A DNA stretch of 64,000 nucleotides from Oceanobacillus profundus (GTDB lineage: Bacteria; Bacillota; Bacilli; Bacillales; Amphibacillaceae). Below are positions 36,516 to 46,428 of the stretch, piece by piece. How positions within the stretch are numbered: position 1 is the first letter of the stretch; each line of letters begins with the position of its first letter. The notes beneath the pieces were generated by a model that saw only the letters and a program-made list of their open reading frames with translations, was not told the DNA's origin and did no database searches. The DNA is taken from NCBI RefSeq assembly GCF_003515705.1, contig NZ_QWEH01000010.1, forward strand, positions 1-64,000, in the 5' to 3' direction. A program made the position numbers and the translations under genes.

Positions 36516-36518
36516 TCA

Positions 36519-36839
36519 TTAACCTAATTGCTGCTGTAAAAATTCTGATACAGACTCAGGTGACTTCGTATATGCGCTATGCTGATGGGCAAGCTTCTCA
36601 CCATTTTGGAAAATCAAAATACTTGGAATTCCCATTACCTGATGGTTTTCTGCAACACCTGCCACTTCATCGCTGTTCACTTCATACCATTTATAATTAT
36701 TAAATTCTTTTATAACATCACCAATAAACATGTCCAGCACTTTACAATCTGGACACCAGTCTGCGTAAAATTTAACAATTACTGGTTCGTCACTTTGAAT
36801 GATTTCATTAAACTGCTCAGCCGTTTGAATAGCTTCCAT
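36519..36839 (-). CDS. Thioredoxin-family protein (CPDC)
   Basis: A 106-aa single-domain thioredoxin with active site FYADWCPDCKVLD and cis-proline GIPSILIF. The CPDC centre differs from the CGPC of housekeeping TrxA and resembles B. subtilis YdbP. There is no signal peptide, so it is cytoplasmic. Confidence 0.9.
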   Translation of the reverse strand: MEAIQTAEQFNEIIQSDEPVIVKFYADWCPDCKVLDMFIGDVIKEFNNYKWYEVNSDEVAGVAENHQVMGIPSILIFQNGEKLAHQHSAYTKSPESVSEFLQQQLG

Positions 36840-36900
36840 AACTGTTCACTCCTTTTTCCTTTTAACAATGATTATACGCTTCTTTCATTTCTTTTTCACG

Positions 36901-37713
36901 TTACTTGTATTCAATTCTTCCAAGCGTAATGGCAGCAAGAAGACCAGCGATAAAGGTTGCCACACTAACGAGCAGCATCGGCACGCTCTCTGGCCATCCA
37001 GGGAAGACAGCAAGGCTCGAGCCTATAACCAATCCAATGATTACAGCAAATGTACCGGTATAATAATGATTCAGGAAAAATGCGACAACCTTGCTCATCA
37101 CAATAAATCCTATCGCAATTCCTAACCCAGTAACAATAATAATATCGAAATAAAGATTACTTATAGCTGAGATGATTGTGGAGTATACACCAATAAGCAA
37201 TAGCATAAACGACCCACTAATACCCGGAATAATCATTGCACTGCTTCCAATAAACCCTGAAAAGAAAAGCAAGATGTAAGTAGAAGTTGTAACATTTTCA
37301 ATTACTGTTCCTTCATTTGGATTTAGAAAAGCCAACATTGCAACAACAATTGCCCCAATCCCCAACATCACATAATGCTTCGATTTAAATTTCTGTTTAG
37401 CTTCTGCTTTATAAAATAAATATGGCAGGACCCCAAGGATTAATCCGAGAAAAAAGAACTGCGTTGGTCCCGGATAATGCTCAAACAGCCATTCAATCAA
37501 ACTCGCAAGTAAAAAGATGGCTATTACCATCCCAAGTCCTAAGGGAATTAAAAATCCGATATGTTTTTTCCATTCCTTACTAAAGATGCCGCTGATAGCA
37601 GCAATCAGCCTATCATATATTCCTAGTAAAACAGCTATCGTTCCACCACTTATACCAGGAACTAAATCTGTAGCTCCCATTAATAGGCCACGATATATAT
37701 TTCTCCATTCCAT
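36901..37713 (-). CDS. DUF368 membrane protein
   Basis: A 270-aa polytopic membrane protein with about eight segments. It has the DUF368 hallmarks DLVPGISGGTIAVLLGIYDRLI near the N-terminus (residues about 16-37) and an inverted-repeat-like second block IPGISGSFMLLLIGVYSTII (about residues 158-177). Members of DUF368 have recently been linked to undecaprenyl-phosphate recycling (PopT family); for this protein it is an inference from family. Confidence 0.88.
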   Translation of the reverse strand: MEWRNIYRGLLMGATDLVPGISGGTIAVLLGIYDRLIAAISGIFSKEWKKHIGFLIPLGLGMVIAIFLLASLIEWLFEHYPGPTQFFFLGLILGVLPYLFYKAEAKQKFKSKHYVMLGIGAIVVAMLAFLNPNEGTVIENVTTSTYILLFFSGFIGSSAMIIPGISGSFMLLLIGVYSTIISAISNLYFDIIIVTGLGIAIGFIVMSKVVAFFLNHYYTGTFAVIIGLVIGSSLAVFPGWPESVPMLLVSVATFIAGLLAAITLGRIEYK

Positions 37714-37811
37714 CTATTAACGATCTCCTTTATGTACACGAACTATAATAACTGCAATGTTTATCATACCAAAAAACACCAACAAATTATAGAAAAACCT
37801 GTATACGAAAT

Positions 37812-37837
37812 CCCCATCTTCTGGAGAAAAGATGGGG
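37812..37837 (-). terminator. Hairpin after the CapA-like gene
   Basis: Stem CCCCATCTT / AAGATGGGG. The minus-strand tail ATTTCGTAT is a weak T-run. Confidence 0.5.
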
Positions 37838-37845
37838 GGCCATTA

Positions 37846-39003
37846 TTATTCCATAAACTCAAGCTCTGGCATCCATTGTGACAGATGCGCTTTTATTTCC
37901 TTATAGTGTTGATGCGCTCCTTTAAGCTCATCCTTTGTTAGAGTGTACATTGGTGTCACTTCATAATTTGTAAAATCCTCACTAAATGTCACATAGGTTG
38001 GCATGAACTTCGGTGAATGAACTTCCAATTCTTCTGCATCACCTTTGACTGTTTTTTTAATGGAAAGTGTTAATATTCCACCAATTCGCTGGTACAGATC
38101 CTGTTGATTCGAAAGGAAATTTCCTAATGAATACATTACAAAGGTTTCATGTCCATCTTTACCTGTCACCCACTCCATTGGCTGCAGGACATGTGGGTGA
38201 TGGCCAATTACAATATCGACTCCTTGATCAGCTGCAAACTGTACAAGCTCCTTTTGTTCTTCATTTGGCATTCGCTCATTTTCATTCCCAAAATGGAGGC
38301 TTAATGTAACAATATCCGCTTTTTCCTTTGCTAGCGCTACTTCCTCGGCAATACGATCTTTATCAATCATATTCACTAAATAGTCTTTGCCCTCTGGCAC
38401 AGGAATTCCATTTGTTCCATACGTATAAGAGAGAAACGCAATGGATATATCTTCTTCTGTTTCATAGATTCGTAGATTTTCACGATCCAGCTGATCTTTA
38501 TATGCACCTGTATACATCATATCAATTGTTTCCCATTGACTAATTGCATTTTGAATCGCAGCCTCACCACGATCTAACGTATGGTTATTAGCCAATGTAA
38601 CAACATTGACACCTACCGCTTTCAATGCATCACCAACTTCAAAAGGACTATTAAAGGAAGGATATGAGGATAATCCAAGCTCTTCTCCACCAATCATCGT
38701 CTCTTGGTTTGCTACTGTTATCGTTGAAGCCTCTAATGTATCTTTGACCCTTTCAAGCATAGGAAGAAAATCATATCCTCCCTCTGTCTTTGCATCCATA
38801 TAGACTGGACTATGGATAAGAATATCACCAATCGCTGAGATTGTAATTTCTTTACTAAAGCTCGGGAATTCTTTAGAAGCAACGACTGAACCTCTAACTG
38901 CATTGCCTTTACCATTCGTTACAACTATTTTATCTGCACATCCAACTAAAATAAAAGCAGCTACACATAATAATGCAAGCAAAATAGTTATCCGCTTTTT
39001 CAT
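37846..39003 (-). CDS. CapA-like metallophosphatase-fold lipoprotein
   Basis: A 385-aa lipoprotein: signal peptide with lipobox LVGC at about residue 22, then a CapA/PgsA domain with GDILIHSPVY, VANQETMI, LANNHTLDRG, and HFGNENERMPNEEQ and IVIGHHPHVLQ. CapA-type proteins take part in poly-gamma-glutamate or capsule export. No capB or capC gene is next to it, so it may be one of the orphan paralogues common in Bacillaceae. Confidence 0.88.
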   Translation of the reverse strand: MKKRITILLALLCVAAFILVGCADKIVVTNGKGNAVRGSVVASKEFPSFSKEITISAIGDILIHSPVYMDAKTEGGYDFLPMLERVKDTLEASTITVANQETMIGGEELGLSSYPSFNSPFEVGDALKAVGVNVVTLANNHTLDRGEAAIQNAISQWETIDMMYTGAYKDQLDRENLRIYETEEDISIAFLSYTYGTNGIPVPEGKDYLVNMIDKDRIAEEVALAKEKADIVTLSLHFGNENERMPNEEQKELVQFAADQGVDIVIGHHPHVLQPMEWVTGKDGHETFVMYSLGNFLSNQQDLYQRIGGILTLSIKKTVKGDAEELEVHSPKFMPTYVTFSEDFTNYEVTPMYTLTKDELKGAHQHYKEIKAHLSQWMPELEFME

Positions 39004-39239
39004 ATAATAATCTCCTAACCTGTATTTGTCTCCATTCTACCATCGTTATGACAAATTGTGATTAGAAAATCTAAAATTCGATAATAGGATTTTTTATAAT
39101 TCATTTTTTCTTTCATATACACATTGCAGATAGCAATATAGGGCTCTTTTAAAAATAGTTTTATGGAAGGGATGTCGGACATAAGCATAAATTTCTTTTG
39201 TTAGCAGAAAGTAAGTCGTGTGTAATTCATTTCAGCTTT

Positions 39240-39248
39240 TGCTATAAT
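39240..39248 (+). promoter_or_regulatory. Extended -10 promoter of the small membrane protein gene
   Basis: TG-C-TATAAT with no clear -35, 70 nt upstream of the GTG start. The rest of the gap 39004-39317 shows no gene. Confidence 0.55.
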
Positions 39249-39317
39249 ATTAGTAATAAGAAAAAATTCCTATATTACCAATCCCAATTCATACATATAA
39301 TTACTGAGGTGTTGCGT

Positions 39318-39500
39318 GTGAAACGATATCTTACATCCATTTTCATTGCTTTAAGTGGGATTATTATTCTCATTGGGGTTATGTCTGACATATACTGGGG
39401 TGGTGTTGCAGCTTGGGGGTTAGCTATTATTTGCTTACTAACCGCAGCGTATTATACCAAATATATCCCCAATGAAAAAAAACGTAAGAAATCCAAATAA
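39318..39500 (+). CDS. Small two-segment membrane protein
   Basis: A 60-aa protein from the GTG at 39318, preceded by GAGGTG. Two hydrophobic segments (about 5-23 and 27-45) are followed by a short basic tail (KKRKKSK). I do not recognise the family. It is a stand-alone gene with its own promoter, so it is probably real. Confidence 0.65.
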   Translation: MKRYLTSIFIALSGIIILIGVMSDIYWGGVAAWGLAIICLLTAAYYTKYIPNEKKRKKSK

Positions 39501-39606
39501 TAATATTTAAGCAATAGTACTTACTAACCGGTTACTACAGCAATCCAATTATCCGAAGCATACATATTATGAGGTAAACGATCGACTAGTGATTGGGGGA
39601 GATGAA

Positions 39607-40461
39607 GTGAACACAGAAAAAAACAGAGATACTGCTTACTGTCATAATGAATATGATCCATTGAAAAAGGTAATTACGGTTTCTCCACGCTATATGCAAA
39701 TTAATGAAGTGATCAATCAAACCCAAGCGTATTATGTAAACGATAATATTAATCAAACAAAAGCAGTAGAGCAACATTCCAACCTTATCCATCACATGGA
39801 ATCCATTGGGATTGAGGTTATCAAACTGAACGAATTAGAGCACTTGAATGAGCAGGTGTTCACGCGTGATATCGGTTTTACGATTGGAAATACGTTTTTT
39901 GTATCTGCAATGAAAGAAGACATTCGTAAAAAAGAGCAGAACATATTATTAGATTGGCTACAGCGAAACAAAGTTGCTTATTTTCCATTCGAGACGGCAT
40001 CAATTGAAGGTGGAGATGTCATTATTGATCATTCAAAGGTTTGGGTCGGAATCAGTGACCGTACTTCTAAAGAGGCAGTAGCTGTTCTACAAAGCCAGCT
40101 TCCGAATCATGAAGTATCTCCCATTAAGTTACGAAAAGATATTCTTCATTTAGACTGTATTTTCAATATTATCGATGCTCAAACTGCATTAATCTATCCA
40201 CCAGCTATGGATTCTGATGCTTATCTTATGTTAAAAGAAGAATATACACTCATTGAAGTAACAGAGGAAGAACAATTCCACTTAGGTCCCAATGTACTTT
40301 CACTTGGAAATAAACACGTTATTAGCCTGCCTGAAAATAAACGCATGAACCAAAAATTAACCGAAATGGGCTTTCGAATCACCGAAGTACCGTTTTCTGA
40401 AATTATTAAGTCTGGGGGATCCTTTCGCTGCTGTACGTTACCATTAATTCGAACGTCCTGA
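39607..40461 (+). CDS. Dimethylargininase / amidinotransferase-fold hydrolase
   Basis: A 284-aa pentein-fold enzyme like B. subtilis YkgA. Motifs are FTRDIGF, IEGGDVI, the catalytic histidine in DILHLDCIFN, and a C-terminal GGSFRCCTLPL carrying the catalytic cysteine. Such enzymes release citrulline from methylated arginine or act on related guanidino compounds. The GTG at 39607 has GGGGGAGAT upstream. The true substrate is unproven. Confidence 0.88.
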   Translation: MNTEKNRDTAYCHNEYDPLKKVITVSPRYMQINEVINQTQAYYVNDNINQTKAVEQHSNLIHHMESIGIEVIKLNELEHLNEQVFTRDIGFTIGNTFFVSAMKEDIRKKEQNILLDWLQRNKVAYFPFETASIEGGDVIIDHSKVWVGISDRTSKEAVAVLQSQLPNHEVSPIKLRKDILHLDCIFNIIDAQTALIYPPAMDSDAYLMLKEEYTLIEVTEEEQFHLGPNVLSLGNKHVISLPENKRMNQKLTEMGFRITEVPFSEIIKSGGSFRCCTLPLIRTS

Positions 40462-40518
40462 TAAAGTGAAATTTCATTCATTGGGGATATTACAGCTCGC
40501 TAATGTATGCTAAAACAA

Positions 40519-40546
40519 ATACCAGCCTTCTAGTGAAGGCTGGTAT
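40519..40546. terminator. Bidirectional terminator between the dimethylargininase gene and treR
   Basis: A 12-bp perfect stem (ATACCAGCCTTC and complement) with loop TAGT; T-rich on both strands. Confidence 0.85.
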
Positions 40547-40583
40547 TTTAATATTATAGTTTCATTTGAATAAAACCTGCTAC

Positions 40584-41300
40584 TTAATTCTTTACTCTTC
40601 TCGCAAAGTCAACAAATCGAAATTTGTCCGGTCGATGCCTAGACTCTGTGCACTGAAATAAATTAGCATCCTGTAAATAAACCTGACTTCGGATAACGAC
40701 AATATTTGAGAAACCTTCTAAGTCCAATAATTTCCGGTCCTCTTCTGTTGGATCTTCCACGACAATTTCTTTTTGTGCAAAACCAATCTCCAGTCCTAGA
40801 TTATTCTCGATATGATGATAGATTGATTTCTCACATATATCCAGGGAAAGCAAGGGAACATAACGCTCCGTGAAGTAATCTTTATCCAAAATAATTTTCT
40901 CTCCTGAAATCTCTCGCACTCGCACAACATTCCAAATGCGCTCACCTTGCGTCATTGCTAACATTTTAGTTATCTCATGATTAGCGTCCAGGTACCCCAA
41001 CTGATGCACTGCTGTGCTACTCTCCAATTGAAGCTTCTCTGCCAGCTCTGCATAGCTTTCAATACCGGAAACAGGAAAAGAAAACTTATGAATATCAATC
41101 ACAACCGATCCCTTTCCCCTCACCTTTTGAATATAGCCATTGTGCGATAACAGATTTAACGCCTTTCGTATTGTTTCTCGTGAGGTGTCATACTGAATCG
41201 ATAATTCATTTTCAGAAGGTAACAGCGTAGATACCGGCCATGTATTTGCTTGTATTTTGTTTACTAAATCATCGTAAATTGCTAGATATTTCTTTTGCAT
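40584..41300 (-). CDS. treR: Trehalose operon repressor TreR
   Basis: A 238-aa GntR/HutC-type regulator: N-terminal winged helix (about 1-70, with LPSENELSIQYDTSRETIRK) and a UTRA effector domain (about 85-230). In B. subtilis TreR binds the tre operator and is released by trehalose 6-phosphate. It is the last gene of treP-treA-treR. Candidate operators lie at 45102-45147. Confidence 0.95.
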   Translation of the reverse strand: MQKKYLAIYDDLVNKIQANTWPVSTLLPSENELSIQYDTSRETIRKALNLLSHNGYIQKVRGKGSVVIDIHKFSFPVSGIESYAELAEKLQLESSTAVHQLGYLDANHEITKMLAMTQGERIWNVVRVREISGEKIILDKDYFTERYVPLLSLDICEKSIYHHIENNLGLEIGFAQKEIVVEDPTEEDRKLLDLEGFSNIVVIRSQVYLQDANLFQCTESRHRPDKFRFVDFARRVKN

Positions 41301-41424
41301 GTCTTAAACCTCATTACGTTGCATAATCAAGAGGAACTTGCTTCACTCAGCAAGGGCTCTGTTTCAGCAAGAATATGACCTAAAATAAAATCCCAGCGAT
41401 TTTATCACGCTTGGAGAAGGGATA

Positions 41425-43095
41425 TTACATCCCCGGTGATGCGTGATAAACAATCGATTCATAAGGTCTTAAACTTAACTGCTCCAGCGACTGTGGTGAA
41501 TCAGCGTAATTGGATAACAAAATTTCTGGATTTGCTATTTTCTTGTCCAGCTGTAAATCTACCGTTGCATTATCTCCAGAAAAATTACTTATAACAATCA
41601 GCTTTTCGCCATTCCAGTTTCTTGTATATGCAAATATTTTAGGATCATCCTCAAATAGTAGCTGGTAGTCCCCATACGTAATAATATCATATTTCTTCCG
41701 TAATTGAATCAACTGCTGATGGTGATAAAAGATAGAATTTTTATCCTCTAAAGCTCGATTAACATTGATCTCAGGATAATTAGCTGCAACATTGATCCAT
41801 GGCGTTCCAGATGTAAATCCTGCATGCTTTTCATTAGACCATTGCATTGGTGTGCGCCCATTGTCACGTGATTTTTGCTGTAAAATCGCTATTGTTTCCT
41901 GTTCTGATTTTCCACTGTCTCGTAATGATTTGTACGCATTTAACGACTCTACATCACGGTACTCATCAATGGAAGTGAAATTAGGATTTGTCATCCCAAT
42001 CTCTTCACCTTGATAAATATATGGCGTACCTTTCATCATATGAAGTGTGGTGGCAAGCATTTTTGCTGATTCACGGTGCAGCTTCGTATCATCACCAAAT
42101 CGCGATACAGCACGCGGCTGATCATGGTTACACCAGAATAAAGCATTCCATCCGTTTTCTTCGTGCATCCCAACCTGCCAATCCGAAAGAATTTTCTTCA
42201 GCTTCAAGAAATCAAATGGAGCTTTTGTCCACTTTTCTCCATGTGGATAATCCACTTTCAAATGATGAAATTGAAATGTCATCGAAAGCTCTTGTCGCTC
42301 AGGTTGTGTATAAAGCACACAAGCTTCAAGTGAGGTTGACGACATTTCACCGACCGTCAGCATATCGTATTTTGAGAATACTTCCTGATTCATTTCATTT
42401 AAATATTCATGGATGCGGGGTCCGTCTGTATAAAATCTGCGACCATCCCCAATGTCGTCATTGGGAAAAGTTTGATCTTTTGAAATTAAATTAATAACAT
42501 CAAGCCGGAATCCATCAATTCCTTTTTCCGCCCAAAAACGCATCATATCAAAAAGCTTTTCACGCAGCTTTTCGTTTTCCCAATTCAAATCAGCTTGTGT
42601 TCGATCAAATAAATGCAAGAAATATTGTTCCGTTTGTTCATCATATTGCCAAGCAGAGCCACCGAATTTGGATTGCCAATTGTTTGGCTCTTCCCCATCA
42701 ACCGGATCTTTCCAAATATAGAAGTCACGATATGGATTATCCTTGGATTTCTTTGCCTCTTGAAACCATTCATGCTCTGTTGATGTGTGATTAATAACAA
42801 GATCCATAATCAGCTTCATATCACGTCGATGTGTTTCTTCTAATAGCTCCTCAAAATCTTCCATGGTTCCGTAGCCTGGTTCAATGGAATAGTAATCACT
42901 GATATCATATCCATTGTCATTTTGCGGTGATTTATAAACCGGTGTTAACCAAATAACATCGACACCTAGTTTTTTCAAATAGTCTAATTTCGAGATAATA
43001 CCTTGAATATCTCCTGTTCCATTTCCTGTTGTGTCGTGAAAACTTTTTGGATAAATTTGATAAACGACTGACTTTTTCCACCATGCTTCGCTCAT
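41425..43095 (-). CDS. treA: Trehalose-6-phosphate hydrolase (phospho-alpha-1,1-glucosidase)
   Basis: A 556-aa GH13 enzyme that splits trehalose 6-phosphate to glucose and glucose 6-phosphate. GH13 motifs are DLVINHT, GFRLDVINLI (nucleophile Asp about 200), LTVGEMSS (acid/base Glu about 255) and the conserved FWCNHDQPR. It is cytoplasmic, lies 24 nt after treP and fits the PTS product. Length matches TreA. Confidence 0.96.
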   Translation of the reverse strand: MSEAWWKKSVVYQIYPKSFHDTTGNGTGDIQGIISKLDYLKKLGVDVIWLTPVYKSPQNDNGYDISDYYSIEPGYGTMEDFEELLEETHRRDMKLIMDLVINHTSTEHEWFQEAKKSKDNPYRDFYIWKDPVDGEEPNNWQSKFGGSAWQYDEQTEQYFLHLFDRTQADLNWENEKLREKLFDMMRFWAEKGIDGFRLDVINLISKDQTFPNDDIGDGRRFYTDGPRIHEYLNEMNQEVFSKYDMLTVGEMSSTSLEACVLYTQPERQELSMTFQFHHLKVDYPHGEKWTKAPFDFLKLKKILSDWQVGMHEENGWNALFWCNHDQPRAVSRFGDDTKLHRESAKMLATTLHMMKGTPYIYQGEEIGMTNPNFTSIDEYRDVESLNAYKSLRDSGKSEQETIAILQQKSRDNGRTPMQWSNEKHAGFTSGTPWINVAANYPEINVNRALEDKNSIFYHHQQLIQLRKKYDIITYGDYQLLFEDDPKIFAYTRNWNGEKLIVISNFSGDNATVDLQLDKKIANPEILLSNYADSPQSLEQLSLRPYESIVYHASPGM

Positions 43096-43119
43096 ATTTT
43101 CACTCCTAATCTAGTTGAA

Positions 43120-45060
43120 TTAATGTGTATTTAATTTTCGTTTTGCAATAACGTACGTAATGACAAAAGGTAAAATGATTACAATTGCCATTCCGATACC
43201 AAACGAAACCCATCCAGATGGAACAATGGAAAGAATTCCTGGTACTCCGCCAACACCAATGGAGGTTGCAAGTACATTTTGCATCGTAATAAAGGCACCA
43301 GCAATAGCAGACCCTGTAACTGCTGCATAGAATGGATACTTATATTGCAGGTTAACTCCAAACATGGCTGGCTCTGTAATTCCTAACCAAGCCGAAATCC
43401 CAGACGTACCTGCAAGTCCCTTTAATTTCTCCTCTTTTGCAACTGCCATTATCGCAAATGCTGCAGCACCTTGCGCAATGTTAGATAGTGCAAGAATTGG
43501 CCATAAGAATGTCGTTTCTGTACTGCCAATCAGCTGTAAGTCTACTGCTAAGAAGGTATGATGCATTCCCGTGATAACTAATGGTCCATAGATTGCTCCG
43601 TATACGAGACCACCAATGATTGGTGCCGCTTCAAAGATAGCGATCAAACCGTCTGTAATCCAGTTTCCCACTGTAAACGTGACTGGCCCAATAATAATGA
43701 AGGTTAAAAAGCCTGTAACGAGTAATGCAACTGGAGCAACGATTAATAATTGCAACGAATCAATAACACGTTTTCTCATAAATAGTTCAATCTTTGCTAA
43801 TACCCAAGATGCAAATAATACTGGCAATACTTGGCCTTGATAACCAATCGCCTCAATTTCGAACCCGAATAAATTCCATGTTGGTACTTCTCCAGCCTCT
43901 AGTGCTGCCCCATAAGCCCAAGCGTTTAATAAGTCTGGATGAACCATGATTAAACCAAGTACAACACCTAACAGTTCACTTCCACCAAATCGTTTCACTG
44001 CAGACCAACCAATTAAGGCAGGTAAGAAGGTAAATGCAGTATTCGCGATTATATTAATCATACTTGCCAGGCCAGCCCACTGTGGATACATTTCAATCAC
44101 TGACGGTGCTTCTCTGCCAAAGATTCCAGGGTTAGCTAAGATATTATTAATCCCCATTAATAGTCCTGCTGTAATAATTGCAGGAAGAATTGGAATGAAG
44201 ATATCTGCCAATACTTTAATTCCTCGCTGTAATGCATTTTGCTTATTGCCACCAGCAGCTTTCACATCCTCTTTCGATGCCTCCTGGATGCCGGTTTCAT
44301 TGACCATCGCCCGGTAAACTTTATCTACGGTCCCTTGTCCAATAATAACCTGAAACTGACCGTTAGCAGAGAAAGTTCCTTTTACAATATCCATCTGTTC
44401 TAATGCTGCTTTATCAACCTGATCCTCATCTGTTAAAGCAAATCGAAGTCTGGTAACACAATGTGTCGCCGCTTCCACGTTTCCTAATCCACCAACAGCT
44501 GTAACAATGGCTTCGGCTTCCTCACTATACTGTGTTCCCTTTTTTGTGATTGTTGAACGTTCTTCTTTCTTTTCTTCTTTTATGTTAGCCTTTAGAAACT
44601 GACTCTCTCCGGCTATAACACTTTCTTCACCCGTTTTCTCCAGGTTCTCAATTTTATCTCCATTTGTAATTATAATTGGTGTAATGACACTAGCGGCTTT
44701 CCGCTTAATTAATTCAAAATCAAAGGTTACAAGCGGATCTCCTATACTTACTTGATCGCCTTCATTCACATGAACCTCAAAGCCTTCTCCATCAAGATTA
44801 ACTGTTTCTAATCCAATATGGATAAGGATCTCAATTCCTGATTTACTTTTTAATCCAATTGCATGCTTTGTTGGAAACGTAAGTGTTACTTCACCATCAA
44901 TTGGCGCAACTACTTTTCCCTCCGTCGGCTCAATTGCAAGTCCATCACCCATCATCTTTTCTGAAAAGGTTGGGTCTGGAACATCTTTTAATGGTATGCG
45001 CTTACCAGTAAGCGGTGCATATATTGACTCTACTGCTCGCGTTTTCTCTTCGTTCACCAT
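43120..45060 (-). CDS. treP: Trehalose PTS permease with fused EIIA-EIIB-EIIC
   Basis: A 646-aa membrane transporter that imports and phosphorylates trehalose. The order is unusual: an N-terminal EIIA-Glc domain (about 10-160, active His in ILIHIGLETVNLDG), then EIIB (about 180-255, phospho-Cys in ATHCVTRLRF), then EIIC with about ten membrane segments (280-640). B. subtilis TreP has only EIIBC and borrows an EIIA. It is the first gene of the tre operon. Confidence 0.94.
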   Translation of the reverse strand: MVNEEKTRAVESIYAPLTGKRIPLKDVPDPTFSEKMMGDGLAIEPTEGKVVAPIDGEVTLTFPTKHAIGLKSKSGIEILIHIGLETVNLDGEGFEVHVNEGDQVSIGDPLVTFDFELIKRKAASVITPIIITNGDKIENLEKTGEESVIAGESQFLKANIKEEKKEERSTITKKGTQYSEEAEAIVTAVGGLGNVEAATHCVTRLRFALTDEDQVDKAALEQMDIVKGTFSANGQFQVIIGQGTVDKVYRAMVNETGIQEASKEDVKAAGGNKQNALQRGIKVLADIFIPILPAIITAGLLMGINNILANPGIFGREAPSVIEMYPQWAGLASMINIIANTAFTFLPALIGWSAVKRFGGSELLGVVLGLIMVHPDLLNAWAYGAALEAGEVPTWNLFGFEIEAIGYQGQVLPVLFASWVLAKIELFMRKRVIDSLQLLIVAPVALLVTGFLTFIIIGPVTFTVGNWITDGLIAIFEAAPIIGGLVYGAIYGPLVITGMHHTFLAVDLQLIGSTETTFLWPILALSNIAQGAAAFAIMAVAKEEKLKGLAGTSGISAWLGITEPAMFGVNLQYKYPFYAAVTGSAIAGAFITMQNVLATSIGVGGVPGILSIVPSGWVSFGIGMAIVIILPFVITYVIAKRKLNTH

Positions 45061-45101
45061 CCTAAACCTCCTATAATGCTTGTTTATATTATACTCCTAA
45101 A

Positions 45102-45165
45102 CTTGTATATACATGTTATGTTAATTAGTATAACTTGTATATACAAGATTTGCAAGTGCTTACAT
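45102..45165 (-). promoter_or_regulatory. tre promoter with two operators and a cre-like site
   Basis: The promoter is TTGCAA (45150-45155), 17 nt, TATACT (45127-45132). A perfect palindrome CTTGTATATACAAG (45134-45147) lies in the spacer and a second, CTTGTATATACATG (45102-45115), follows the start site; both fit TreR operators. A cre-like sequence on the minus strand, ATGTAAGCACTTGCA (45151-45165), has one mismatch to the CcpA consensus and overlaps the -35. Confidence 0.8.
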
Positions 45166-45249
45166 AGGAGTTGTTTTGGAAAAGGTGTGTCACGTTTACC
45201 TTTCCCTTTATAATGCGCAACTAAAACCAATCATTTTTCAATGAACAAA

Positions 45250-45290
45250 AGCGCAAGCACCCGGGTAGCAAGTTATCCACAGCATTCAAT
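45250..45290 (+). repeat. Intergenic repeat family 2, internally deleted copy
   Basis: AAGCGCAAGCACCCGGGTAGC is joined directly to AAGTTATCCACAGCATTCAA. It therefore combines the two ends of the element at 23296-23402 without its middle. Confidence 0.55.
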
Positions 45291-45312
45291 TTTTATAATT
45301 TCCTGTAAGTAA

Positions 45313-45347
45313 AAAGCCCTTCGTCCGTTAACCGAACAAAAGGCTTT
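45313..45347 (-). terminator. Terminator after the sugar dehydrogenase gene
   Basis: Minus-strand stem AAAGCCTTTTGTTCG / CGGACGAAGGGCTTT followed by TTACTT. Strong 15-bp stem with G-U pairs. Confidence 0.85.
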
Positions 45348-45351
45348 CAAA

Positions 45352-46428
45352 CTAATGTAATTGATTTTTCGGAATAGGTATATACAACAGGCGATCATCG
45401 TTTTCTGCAGGGTCACCTCTACCATCGGTATTATTTGTAATAATGTATAGACCATTCTCTGCTGCTAACACATCTCGCACTCTTCCCACATCGGATACAA
45501 TCAATTCTTCCGTTTCATTCACCGGATCCATTTTCCTTAGTCCTTCCCCTCGTAACGAAGCAAAGTAAACGTTACCTTCATAGTAATCTATACCAGATGG
45601 TGCCCATGTTTCATCTCCTGAATGAATAACTGGGGTTTCCATCCCATCCTCCACTTCATCTCCCTCAATTATTGGCCAACCATAGTTAGCACCTGGGTTA
45701 ATTTGATTGATTTCATCATGTGCTTGATTTCCGTGCTCCGAAGCAAACAATTTACCTTCTGGGCTCCATACAAGTCCTTGAGGATTACGATGGCCATAGG
45801 AAAATACATATGAATTAGCAATTGGGTTGTCCTCCGGGATTGAGCCGTCCAAATTAAGCCGAAGTATTTTTCCTGCTAAACTATCTTGTTCCTGTGCTAA
45901 TTCCGGAATTGATGCATCCCCAGTCGTCACATATAATTTATCATCTGGGCCAATCTCCATTCTTCCACCATGATGAAAGGCTCCGCCAGGAATTTCATCT
46001 AATAGGATATCTGTTTCTACCCAATTATCATTTTGTTCTTCAATCGTTACAACACGTTGATAGGTTTCCCCTTTTTCCTGATAGGAATAATAGGCATATG
46101 CTTCATTCGTATCAGGAAAATCCTCTGGAATTACAGTACCTAAGAGTCCAGCTTCTGCTTCATCAGATAGTTCCCTTTCCAATTGAACTTCTTTTCTTGT
46201 CTGCTCTTCCCCATCAATTGTGACAATTGAGCCAGTTCGCTCACTAATATAAAAAGTATCACCAAGCTTTGCGATTGACCATGGGGACTCTAAATTCTCA
46301 GCAAGCACTTCTCTTTCTCCTTCGGGTACAGCTTGTTCCGTATCGTTTTGTTCCTCCTCGGTTTTTTTTTCACCTGGTGTACCATTTTCTATTGTGCAAC
46401 CTGCAAGACTTAAACAGATAAAGACCAT
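45352..46428 (-). CDS. PQQ-dependent sugar dehydrogenase-like lipoprotein
   Basis: About 358 aa from the first ATG, with a lipobox LAGC at about residue 11, so the protein is exported. The rest is a six-bladed propeller of the glucose/sorbosone dehydrogenase family (GLLGTVIPEDF, HHGGRMEIGPDDKLYVTTGD, YGHRNPQGLVWSPEG, SEHGNQAHDEIN). The annotated start lacks a ribosome site and gives a signal peptide without positive charges. AAAGGAG lies about 32 nt upstream and the intervening in-frame codons include Arg but no ATG, GTG or TTG; the start may be non-standard. Confidence 0.85.
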   Translation of the reverse strand: MVFICLSLAGCTIENGTPGEKKTEEEQNDTEQAVPEGEREVLAENLESPWSIAKLGDTFYISERTGSIVTIDGEEQTRKEVQLERELSDEAEAGLLGTVIPEDFPDTNEAYAYYSYQEKGETYQRVVTIEEQNDNWVETDILLDEIPGGAFHHGGRMEIGPDDKLYVTTGDASIPELAQEQDSLAGKILRLNLDGSIPEDNPIANSYVFSYGHRNPQGLVWSPEGKLFASEHGNQAHDEINQINPGANYGWPIIEGDEVEDGMETPVIHSGDETWAPSGIDYYEGNVYFASLRGEGLRKMDPVNETEELIVSDVGRVRDVLAAENGLYIITNNTDGRGDPAENDDRLLYIPIPKNQLH

